Assembly: GCA_025677835.1 (NCBI GenBank)
Contig: JAIXMR010000039.1
Location: 1-64,000, forward strand
From: Sporodiniella umbellata
Lineage: Eukaryota; Mucoromycota; Mucoromycetes; Mucorales; Rhizopodaceae
Length of the DNA stretch: 64,000 nucleotides
Reading direction: 5' to 3'
The notes beneath the pieces were generated by a model. The model saw only the letters and a list, made by a program, of their open reading frames with translations, searched no databases and was not told where the DNA came from. The translations under genes and the position numbers were made by a program. Within the stretch, counting starts at the first letter, position 1; each line of letters starts with the position of its first letter. Positions 55,450 through 64,000 of the stretch are shown here, one piece after another.

Positions 55450-56320
55450 GAGGGGTTTGTCCTTATTATGGGCTGGATTGCTTGAAACAAGAAATGATGT
55501 TGAATGCTAGATAGTCAGAGCAACCGGCTTTCTTTCAAATATAAAAAGTCAACGTGCCCACCCTATGGCGCTTAAAGTGTAGGACGTTAGGGGTAACATA
55601 TTTTTATGATTAACATATGAAAAATGTTATAGATAAAAGGTCAAGTCGGATACGTCTTCCGCACAGAATTTAAGGTGTGATGCGTACTAACCCAAGGAGT
55701 TGTGGACTCGTTGTTAGACTAGACTCATTGTTTAACTAGACTCGTTCTTTAACCGCACATTCGAAAAACAGGTGCGGTATATATTCCGAATTAGAACGAC
55801 ATGTAAAGCATTGATTCGTGATTGTAGTGTCGTATCAGATGACTCTGAGCCATCAGGCTTGGATATGAGGGAACAGTGGAAGGGATAAAAAAAATTCATA
55901 CAGTACAGAGTGAAGCCTTGCTATTTTTTCATCTTTAAATCCACAGGAGCAAAAGTAAGTCTATTGTGATACCTGATTGAGAATTAGGAAACAAGTGTTT
56001 CATCAATTTCACTCAAAACGTCGCTAGGTTTAAGGGCAATCGGTCAGGTTAGAGGAGATAGGGCAATGTGTTTGGTTTGCAGATCGTGTAGCATCTTAGA
56101 GAGTTGATGTGGCGACTGAGGGAAGTCTGAGGCTAGAACTGGTCTGACACATTGAGCTTTTTGATCGTAGACGAAGAGATAACACATGCGGCTTTTGCTT
56201 TACAGGCACAACGTATCCATGGGATTATTGCCATCTGAATGAAAGCTTGATTCAAAGGGAGGTATAGTAAGATGGCAGGTAGTCAAAGTGCAAAGCCTTA
56301 TATGACTGAATTATAATTTA
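55450..56320 (-). pseudogene. Decayed LINE-type retrotransposon 3' part (zf-RVT-like)
   Basis: The minus strand contains NQCFTCRSNSEYIPHLFFEC (+ strand about 55,770-55,840). This is the C-x2-C ... H-x4-C signature found downstream of reverse transcriptase in many LINEs (zf-RVT). Neighbouring fragments such as LPAILLYLPLNQAFIQMAII and IPWIRCACKAKAACV (+ strand 56,160-56,290) sit upstream of it on the same strand. Frequent stops show it is long dead. No polymerase catalytic motif is visible. Confidence 0.4.
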
Positions 56321-58100
56321 GGTAACCCAGTTTCCTATAGAGATCAAATGAAGTAAGTGATTGCTATAGTATCGTATTTCAACCGATTTGTCTTTATCAA
56401 ATCTGTACTCAATAAAAGAATATTTCTAATTAAATAATCAAATAGTATTATCTTTGTTAGTACTTGCTTTATACACAAACTTTTCCAAAGTCTTAAAATC
56501 TACATTAGACTGACCAAATCGGACATATCAAATTGGCTGTTTGAAGCTAATTAGACTAGACTGAAGTTAACAGACTAGCTTGAAGTAAGTTATAATAGTT
56601 CGTTTTTTTTTTAAAAAAAAAGCTTTTATTTGTTATACGTAATAACTCTCTCTTTTAAAATAGAGCATGTGTATATTTTCTCCTCTCATTAAACAGGTTT
56701 TCATGAAACTAAGATAATATATACAACTAATATTTTTAACAATATAGAAGATTATCAGTTGGCTTAGTTATAAGGTTCTTTGGTTACAATACTTTCCTAT
56801 CGTCACTTATTATTGCTATTATTGCTACTGTTATAAGTAAAACTATGTCAAGTGTTATTTAGAACATAAATCATCCAAGTATCGAAAATTTTATTTTAAG
56901 AATAATAAGCCTGAAATAACACAGTGGTTTTTTGCTCTGAAATAGCGTAAAAAGCTAAAGCGTAGCCAAATACCAAAAGTTAAAAGCTCGTAAAACTATA
57001 TATACAAAGTACCTAAACTTAAGCTGAGACAGAAGAATGGCTCAATAATACCAAGGATTTAGGAGTCAATTAAAAAGGAAAGTTATATTTATTTAAAAAG
57101 AAAAAAGACAAAAGAAAGGCACTCTTTTTAAAACTCTATGGCCCTTAGGTCCTCAAAATCGCTCAAGCGCTAGTGAATAGGAACCCAATCCTTTAAGTCC
57201 ATACAACGTTTTTTGTGCTGCAGCATAGGTTCACTCTGGCCTTCCTACCCGATATGCAAATGTACTTCTTACCAAGTAGGTTCGCACAAGCTTAGTTTGC
57301 TGGCTATCAAAGAGAACCGTAACAACATCTCACATGCATACACTGCGCTTCCAGACCCACTTTCTTGTAGCTATAGGGCTCTAACTCTGCTCAGTCTTCA
57401 GAACTACTCCGTACCTCTCAACAAAAGTACTGAGGTTAACGCTGTTACACTGTGCCAAAGCCTCAATTGAAGATAATGAGTAAGACTTTATTGTCGTATT
57501 GCATGGAGTAACTCATGCCTCCGCAGCTGTTTCATTATCTGTATGCGTGCACATACAAGACAAATATATTAGGTTGCAGAACAATCAAAGAGTTGGCAAT
57601 CAACCAAAGTCGATCGCCAGCAGAGAAAAAAAAACGCCTTTGTTCTTGGTACTTTCTAATCCAAAGTGGCCTACGATAGTCTTTTATCCTTTTTTATTTA
57701 TTCCTGCAAAAAGGTTTGTTGACACCCTTCTCCTTGTTTTTCCGATCCGAAGTGGGTAAAAAAACAGCTAATAAATGGCTTTATGCGTTCATGCTTCCCT
57801 TTCGTGTTTAATTTATATTGAAAGATATGGAAAAAAAGCACAGCTATCTATAGATATGCGTCTTGCCAATCTGTTTTGTGTTGTAACGCGTTTAAAGGCG
57901 GATTTTGTAAAACAGACGACTATTATTTATGTGACACAAGGCAATACACCTTTTGCCAAAATGATGTCACAAGAAAAAAAAAGTTAAAGTGTCGCACTTT
58001 TTAAAAAACGGTATTGTATGTTTTCAAGAAAAGTGTCGCACAATTCAGGAAAATAGTATCGCGTCTAAAAAGAATATAGTGCCGTGCTTTTCAAAAGAAA
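56321..58100. other. Spacer left of the inverted-repeat element
   Basis: No gene is supported. From 57,985 to about 58,110 there is a series of short related words (GTGTCGCAC, GTGTCGCAC, TATCGCGTC, GTGCCGTGC, TATGTCGGA), each followed by an A/T-rich spacer. They lie outside the part that pairs with the right arm. Confidence 0.55.
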
Positions 58101-58229
58101 ATATGTCGGATATATAATTTTGGTTTAAACAGAACGGTCTGCAAGACAGTCATCAAAACGGCCAACGGAATAGAGTACATACTCTTCAAAATACACTTCA
58201 CTGTAAAAAAGGGGTGAAAAAAACCCTCG

Positions 58230-58880
58230 GTTTTTTTTCTCTTCACTTTTTCTCTCAGTTTTCTCTCACTTTTTCTCTCACTTTTTCTCTCACTTTTTCT
58301 CTCACTTTTTTTCTCTCACTTTTTCTCACTTTTTCTCTCACTTTTTCTCTCAGTTTTTTTCTCTCACTTTTTCTCAGTTTTCTCTCACTTTTTTTTTTCA
58401 CTTTTTCTCTCACTTTTTCTCTCAGTTTTTTCTCACTTTTTCTCTCAGTTTTTTTCTCTCACTTTTTCTCAGTTTTCTCTCACTTTTTTTCTTTCACTTT
58501 TTCTCTCACTTTTTTTCTCTCACTTTTTTTCTCTCACTTTTTCTCTCTCACTTTTTCTCTCACTTTTTCTCTCACTTTTTCTCTCACTTTTTCTCTCACT
58601 TTTTCTCTCACTTTTTCTCTCACTTTTTCTCTCACTTTTTCTCTCACTTTTTCTCTCACTTTTTCTCTCACTTTTTCTCTCTCAGTTTTTTTCTCAGTTT
58701 TCTCTCAGTTTTTTCTCAGTTTTCTCTCAGTTTTTCTCTCAGTTTTTTTCTCTCAGTTTTTTCTCTCAGTTTTTTCTCACTTTTTCTCTCACTTTTTTTC
58801 TCTCACTTTTTCTCTCACTTTTTCTCTCAGTTTTCTCTCACTTTTTTTCTCTCACTTTTTCTCTCACTTTTTCTCTCTCA
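58230..58880 (+). repeat. 12-bp pyrimidine tandem array, left arm
   Basis: About 650 bp built on CTCACTTTTTCT, with variants having CTCAG, or one or more extra T. It occupies the interval between the terminal repeat and the start codon of the zinc-finger gene. The array reads through as an open frame (repeating FSLT), but the unit is a multiple of three, so that frame is a by-product. An open frame at 58,214-58,894 is therefore not called as a protein. Confidence 0.9.
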
Positions 58881-58893
58881 CCAAGAACAGATA

Positions 58894-59494
58894 ATGACAC
58901 ACCTTTGCCGCCTTTGCGAAAAAGAGTTTCCTTCCCCAACAACACTGTATAACCATAATTACGATGTCCATGTGGATACTTTACAGGTTACAATAAACAA
59001 AAGTAAGAACCGACGTTCTTCCAACAAGAAGACAATGTGCTCACTGTTTTCTTTTTTAGAGATAAGCATTGTTGAAAGAATCAACAATAAATTCAGCTGC
59101 CCTGATTGCCTTAGCAATCTTTCTACTCCTAGATCATTCAACAATCATCTAAAAAAGAAACATAAAGGAACCTGTTCAGCGTTATCCAAAGCAGAAAAAA
59201 GGCCCAACACGGAAACAGACGATGAAACAGACGATGAAACAGACGATGACAGATCATCAGTTCTTAGTAAGTGCCATAAAATGCTTGGCCCACAACTAAT
59301 TTTTGACAAATTTACAAGATCAAAGAGAACCAAATAAAAAAGAAATGGTCTTTAGCAATATTAAAAACTGGAAGACAATAGCATTATCATCTCAATGTGG
59401 AAAAACGTATTACATGCTTGCCTCTCCAGAGATATTTGAGAATCTGCTTGTGGAGCAACCAACTGGTTTGTGGAAAACACCAAGTCCAAATTGA
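58894..59494 (+). CDS. Two-finger C2H2 protein of the inverted-repeat element, left copy
   Basis: First frame at 58,894: residues 5-26 form C-x2-C-x12-H-x4-H (CRLCEKEF start) and residues 69-90 form a second identical finger (CPDCLSNLSTPRS core). A Lys/Arg/Ser-rich segment lies between them. Then SALSKAEKRPNTE and an acidic run of TDDE repeats follow. Past 59,262 the sequence diverges from the other arm and the first frame stops at 59,337. A second frame, 59,340-59,494, holds KNWKTIALSSQCGKTYYMLA and ASPEIFENLLVEQPTGLW, which aligns loosely with the right-arm body (KNWK..., ASEI..., NPT..W). Whether the two are joined by an intron is unclear. It is probably a shortened but still finger-competent copy. 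Confidence 0.5.
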
Positions 59495-60249
59495 TGAAAA
59501 TAGGTGGAATAAAACTACTTTTTATCAAGCTATATACTGTATTTGTTTTGACTTGTAATTTTAAAAAAAAGACGCCTGAAAAAATAAAGTGAATGAAGTG
59601 TACCTAAGAACAATCCTTGCAATGTAAGCACATATCAAAAAGTTGCACACGATAAAATGGTAACTAAACTTTAGCTACTTGTATATAGTTTTATTTCTTG
59701 ATGAAAGAGCTTATACCGATATGTATAATGTTGAAGGTATTTGACATCTAATGAGAATCGATGAAAACATCTTCAATTTATAAAATAATACTTAATTCCA
59801 AAAAAAAAAGATTATAATACCAAAGAAATAATATCTAAAAAAAAATAGGTGTAAGTTGCCAGAACTTACAACGTGCCCTTTTTATTTAATGTTTTTGAAG
59901 GAAAAAAATTATTGAAATACACTTCCACTACCGAAGGAATAGATGGATTGAGATATTTCAAAAAAAAAAAAGTAAATTCATATAAAGAATTAAACAGAAA
60001 AAAAGAATTATATAACATTTTAGAATTTAGCAATAATTTCGAATTTTACAAAGAAATATAACCATAACATAATTATCTATATATAAAGATACTTAAAATA
60101 AAAGATGAATTTATGAAACATCATCGATTTATTTATAAATTGTATCGATTCTCAATTGTAGAGATGCTGGGCCAACAATTTAGCAGCTGTATGATTTGCA
60201 TTTTTTATAGACGTTGTCATTGAATCTGCTAAGTTGTGCAATAATCGAC
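59495..60249. other. Central loop of the inverted-repeat element
   Basis: About 750 bp between the two gene copies, very AT-rich with A-runs near 59,800 and 59,960. A short plus-strand frame near 59,873-60,061 starts CPFLFNVFEGKKLL; it is Lys/Asn-rich and not recognised. No complementary arm is seen here. Confidence 0.5.
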
Positions 60250-62455
60250 TCAAATTTTAAATTGTTGATCACTGGAATTGAACCATTTTTCTTGTAAGCC
60301 AATTATTTCTCCAACTGTATCTTTTGCATTTCCTTTTTTCAAGGTGTTATGTAATTCATGAAAGAGTATCACTTCAATACGTGCGGCAGCACCATTTTTA
60401 ATGACCTCTGAAGCGATCGATTGAAACATCCTTGAAAGCTTTTGAGACTGCGAATCTAATGATTGAGAAGAGTCATATTCGCAAAGTGTCCAAATGGTAT
60501 ATGGGCGATAGGAGATGTCAGATATGATTGAGCTGAAGGATCGACATAGCGTATAAGTTGATAGGCAGTAAAATTTTGATCTTAACTGACAAAGTTGAAA
60601 AAATATAACGCATGTAATTGTATCATCTTTAAGCATTGTTTTTTCCCATTCTTAGGTGTTCTGTATTGAGATATATTCTTGTTTCTGGCAGTGGTATAAA
60701 GTTGCTGGTGTTAGGTCCCATTTCAACTGTCGCGTTTGTTAATAGTTCGCCTTTCTAAACGTGTGCTTGAAGTTACCAATAAATTAAACCTGGAGGCCCC
60801 AATTTTCAATTTGGTGGTATTATCATCTTGAGTCAAGCAAACTACTATATCTCCGTATTTTGATTGCGTTTTTGGAAACGAATATTGTTGAGTTGTTGAA
60901 CCTGTTCTGCGTTCATGATGCGAGTCAACTGCTTTTGATCTACCATAGGACTCAATGCAGTTTACAAGTAATGCCGTTGGCCCACTCAATAGAATACTTC
61001 CTGCAAAAATATGTGATGTTGCGAATTCAAATTGTGAAAAAAAGGCCCAGTCCTTGTTTAATTCTTGAGTGATTCAACGTACTGTTGACCAACTATATGT
61101 CTGTAGATCGGACTTATACGGATAATATACGTGAGTAGATCGTCTGTATTTGTTGAAAGAGAATCATCTGTTGTAGCTGATTTGTTTACGGTTAGCAGAC
61201 TCCAAGAGTCAGTCGGATTATCAGATAAAACACCAATAATAATTTCTGATGCTGCGAGAAAGGGGTGTATTTTACCATTCGAGACGTTAACAAAATGGGT
61301 TCCAGCTTTCCAATTTTTGCAGCCAAGACACAACTGTCTTGAACGCGAGGCGAGCACGATAGCGCATTACAGGCCAGTAGAACAGCAGAATCATTGTCAA
61401 GCTGGTTGCTTGTTTGAGATGTAACTAGTGTGTTGGTGCTAAAATTATTCTCTATTATACTTGGCTTGTGATGTTTCATAAGAACTGATGATCCGTCATT
61501 GTCATCGTCTGTTTCATCGTCTGTTTCCATGTTGGGCCTTTTTTCTGCTTTGGATAACGCTGAACAAGTCTCTTTTTTAGGTGTTCGTTGAATGACCTGG
61601 GAATAGAAAGATTGCTAAGGCAATCAGGGAAACTGAATTTATTGTTGATTCTTTCAACAATGCTTTTCTCTAAAAAAGAAAAAAGTGAGCACAATGTCTT
61701 CTTGTTGGAAGAACGTCGGTTCTTACTTTTGCTTATAGTAACCTGTAAAGTATCCACATGGACATCGTAATTACGGTGTTACTATTCCTAAACCAGTTAT
61801 AGACTTGACCACCAATGATATAGATGAAATATTTAGTTGGATGTGATTTCATCATGATTTATTATAAACTGCTGTGTACATGAACACTATAGCGAAGACA
61901 CCTTGTGTACATAAGCATAATAATGAATGACACTTTGTGAACATGAACACCAAAAGAACAAAAACAATTTAAAACATTACAAAAATACAAAAACATAGAA
62001 AAATTAAGAAAAACACAAAAACAATGGAAAACTATAAACCCAAAAAATATTTTACTTTTTATAATCATCAAATATATATATCAAATCATATAATAAATAT
62101 CAATTGAATACATATTATATCAATAACTATATAAATATTCATTACAGTATTATCGCTGAATACTTCCCTATTTTTATTGCACTGATCCCTTGAAGAAGAC
62201 TCAATTCCTTCATTGTAACCCTTATTCTTTTATTTTACTTTATTTATCTTATAGTTTGATCTACTCTACAAGATCTGGTGGTCACTATAACCTTTTATTT
62301 TTCTATTTTATTTTATTATCTTATATCCACAAGCGGATATCTTTTATTATCTTCTTATTTTAAACACTTCACTCCCCAAACACGCAATTCTACAACGGTT
62401 CTACAGTTTTGTTGGGGAAGGAAACTCTTTCGCAAATGCGGCAAAGGTGTACCAT
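60250..62455 (-). pseudogene. C2H2 gene of the inverted-repeat element, right copy, disrupted
   Basis: Starts at 62,455 (MVHLCRICER). It is broken soon after by a 2-nt loss, by a 618-bp solo LTR inside the first finger (61,777-62,394), by CPDC changed to FPDC in finger 2 and by a frame change after HLKK. The frame resumes as TDDETDDDNDGSSVL and continues to RVQDSCVLAAKIGK. It then continues in another frame with THFVNVSNGKIHPFLAAS and NPTDSWSLLTV, then SQFEFATSHIFAGS and KYGDIVVCLTQDD. It ends with SDISYRPYTIWTLCEY and EIIGLQEKWFNSSDQQFKI at 60,250. Some frame changes may be introns. The distal part has a D...(D/E)-x-K-like, beta-rich look, loosely recalling nuclease-like repeat proteins; this is a guess. 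Confidence 0.5.
61777..62394. mobile_element. Solo LTR (618 bp) with ACGG target duplication
   Basis: The insert starts TGTTACTATTCC and ends AATTCTACA. It is flanked by ACGG on both sides (61,773-61,776 and 62,395-62,398). Removing it and one ACGG restores alignment with the left arm across the first finger (TAATTACGG to TTCTACAG). TG...CA ends, a short flanking duplication and lack of any internal coding sequence fit a solo LTR. The 4-bp duplication is allowed for Ty3 or Ty1 elements. The internal text is A/T-rich and has no long frame. Confidence 0.8.
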
Positions 62456-62472
62456 TATTTGCTCTTGGCGAG

Positions 62473-62565
62473 AAAGAAAAAATTGAGAGAAAACTGAGAG
62501 AAAAAATACTGAGAGAAAAAATACTGAGAGAAAAAATACTGAGAGAAAAAAACTGAGAGAAAACT
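62473..62565 (-). repeat. Short counterpart of the pyrimidine array, right arm
   Basis: The reverse complement carries CTCAGTATTTTTTCT units, five or so, at the place where the left arm has its long array. The length therefore differs about seven-fold between arms. Confidence 0.8.
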
Positions 62566-62696
62566 GAGGGTTTTTTTACACCCCTTTTTTACAGTGAAGT
62601 GTATTTTGAAGAGTATGTACCCTATTCCGTTGGCCGTTTTACAGACCGTTCTGTTTAAAACACAATTATATATACGACATGTTTTTTTTTCAAAAA

Positions 62697-63125
62697 TTAT
62701 TTGCGTATTTATTAGGTAAAAGAAATGATAGCTGAATAGATCAAAGCTTCGTATATATATGCTACTTTACTTGGTTTACCAAACTTTCAGACCTTGGGCT
62801 CTATTTTCTTGCTACTTGTTAGACACTTGCTTATTTTGCTTTTGAATCTTTGGTTTGCTCTTGATTTAGTGTTGACTGTTCCTTTGTGTCATAGTACGCT
62901 TTGTCGCCCTTGGTTATGTTTGTTTCATTGTTTTAGCCTCGGCTTTGCTTACAGACCAAACCTTATCTTTTCATTATGTCGTTGACCTTGCCCACAGGCT
63001 GACAGCGCGTTTTCTTGTATTCATTTCTAGCTTTGACCAAGCCATGTCTTTCCGTAGCTCACTTTTGAGAATATTTCTTGGTGCGCTTCTTTCTTTCAAA
63101 AACTGCTGTCTGTTTTTATCTTTGG

Positions 63126-63156
<31 letters not shown>

Positions 63157-64000
63157 TACTTTTTTTTTTTTAATTTTTAATTTTTACTTTTTTTTTTTTT
63201 TTTTTTTTTTAGGCTACACAGAAAGACAGATACTGTGGCTCCCTTTTTTCTTTGATTTTCATCATCTGATTCGGTTCCGATGCTACATGTACTCTACATC
63301 TTCCATCTCTACAGAATCATCGGAATCCGAATCATCAAATTGATTTGGGAAAAAAGGTTGCTCACAGTTCTGTCTACTGAGAGCAGGAGGGTGAAAGGCA
63401 GCACTCTCCTCCCCTTGGGTTGGAGGCAAGCTACCAGAATGGCTGGATCTGCGCAACCTCAAGGGAAGACCCACTGGAATCCTGAAGCCATCGCTGTCCT
63501 ATTACGCCAAAACAGAAATAATAGCACAGCCATTTTTGGAGTAAAATGAGAAAGAGTGAGTCAAAAATTTAGGCTTTTTTTTTTTACTACAACTTACGAA
63601 TAGGTCTTCAGGTTCAGGGGATTGCTCTGCAGACGCTCTCACCTGTCTACAGAACAGAGAAAGAAGACGCTGACGATTGGCAATGCTTTGCATGCTTCAC
63701 GCCATGCGCCTTCAAGATGCCTTTCAGCTCCTCCTTTTTCATTTTTTTGTTGTTAAAGTCTTTTCCTAATACACGATTATTGAAGTCAATTGTTATATAC
63801 GCGTATTTTTTGTGTATGTTTAAATGCTAAAGTAATTACTTAGGTAGTATTTCATGTTTAAAATAAAAGTGCTATAAAGTAAAAGAAAAAAAAAGAAAAA
63901 AAAGGGTTTATTTATTTGTCTCTTTTTCGTGTGTACAGCCGTATGATTGGTTTAAATCAGTATGCTTTTTATCATTGTTCTTGTGTAAGGTTCTTTTTTT
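62697..64000. repeat. Repeat R1, copy B (cut by the window end)
   Basis: Direct repeat of copy A at 53,161-54,470 with the same order of landmarks. Its left end begins about 15 bp beyond the right end of the inverted-repeat element. A T-rich block with more T residues than copy A precedes TTTAGGCTACACAGAAAGAC (about 63,208). Confidence 0.85.
63283..63742 (-). pseudogene. R1-encoded SAP-like gene, copy B, disrupted
   Basis: Same two-exon arrangement as copy A: start codon at 63,742, stop at 63,283. One extra base near 63,682 (GGCAATGC against GGCATGC in copy A) shifts the SAP-like frame. The acidic tail is cut short to MEDVEYM. The second exon (SDGFRIPVGLPLRLRRSSHS) stays nearly identical to copy A. 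Likely not functional. Confidence 0.65.

Larger units (their letters stand above)
58101..62681. mobile_element. Inverted-repeat (foldback-like) mobile element, about 4.6 kb
   Basis: 58,101-58,250 and 62,570-62,681 are reverse complements: the terminal CGGATATATAAT-like end, TTTAAACAGAACGGTCTG, GGCCAACGGAATAG, CATACTCTTCAAAATACACT and a poly-A/GGGGTG stretch recur in inverted order. Pairing resumes at the zinc-finger region (58,885-59,260 against 62,455 down to about 61,490). Inside both arms lies a pyrimidine-rich tandem array followed by a two-finger gene. Small differences between the arms include a 13-bp insertion in the left (near 58,144). The whole carries a later solo-LTR insertion. No transposase is recognised, so the class is unknown. 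Inner and outer limits are to within a few bases. Confidence 0.7.

Noticed and set aside
57213..57987. Three consecutive plus-strand frames left of the inverted-repeat element
   Set aside because: They have no recognisable motif or splice linkage and use different frames, so I do not call them genes.
58214..58894. 226-residue open frame of FSLT repeats
   Set aside because: It is produced by a 12-bp tandem array whose unit is a multiple of three, so stops cannot occur. Composition and variation show no protein-level constraint.
53161..64000. R1 copies as the two LTRs of one large retrotransposon
   Set aside because: R1 has no clear TG...CA ends, no target duplication could be identified and no gag/pol frame lies between the copies.

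Overview
The window reads as nuclear DNA of a fungus, most probably an early-diverging Mucoromycota (Mucorales-like) species. It is AT-rich and full of long poly-A/poly-T tracts. Genes are compact and split by many short (about 40-90 nt) GT-AG introns with CTAAC/CTAAT-type branch sites. Fungal markers include a Zn2Cys6/fungal_trans regulator, ATP23, a two-motif phospholipase D and SLU7. The genus is an inference; no rRNA or complete tRNA gene was found.

Layout. 0-28 kb is a dense housekeeping block: PEX1 (peroxisome AAA ATPase), a MEF2-type MADS factor, LIPB (octanoyltransferase), a SAP-domain protein, SLU7, MAP2, the mRNA guanylyltransferase, an HSL-type esterase, ATP23, YOP1/REEP, a DBP2/p68 DEAD-box helicase, a bHLH-zipper factor, an AIRIM/C1orf109-like protein and phosphoglycerate dehydrogenase. 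28-31.9 kb is gene-poor. 31.9-49.2 kb holds a Zn2Cys6 regulator with a 7-nt micro-exon, a RAD5-type helicase/E3 ligase, PRP4 of the U4/U6 snRNP, a membrane-anchored esterase, a small metallothionein-like protein and phospholipase D. 49.2-64 kb has no intact housekeeping gene that I can see. It is an accessory, repeat-rich tract with relics of an Mpv17-like gene, a cytochrome P450 and a LINE, two direct copies of a 1.3-kb repeat (R1) encoding a small SAP-like/acidic protein, and a 4.6-kb inverted-repeat element.

The most unusual object is that inverted-repeat element (about 58,101-62,681). Its arms are reverse complements and each starts with the same terminal sequence. Each arm then carries a pyrimidine-rich 12-bp tandem array, long on the left and short on the right, which runs up to the start codon of a two-finger C2H2 gene. 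The left copy keeps all finger ligands. The right copy is broken by small indels, a lost cysteine and a 618-bp TG...CA solo LTR flanked by an ACGG duplication. The right copy continues into a longer gene body, of which the left copy keeps only a shortened, diverged counterpart.

Functional links: SLU7, PRP4, DBP2 and the guanylyltransferase are mRNA-processing genes. SLU7 and MAP2 are divergent with a 113-bp shared upstream region. LIPB/SAP protein, MAP2/guanylyltransferase and RAD5/PRP4 are convergent pairs with very short 3' gaps. Exon boundaries were assigned by eye from splice signals and reading-frame continuity, so individual boundaries may be off by a few bases.
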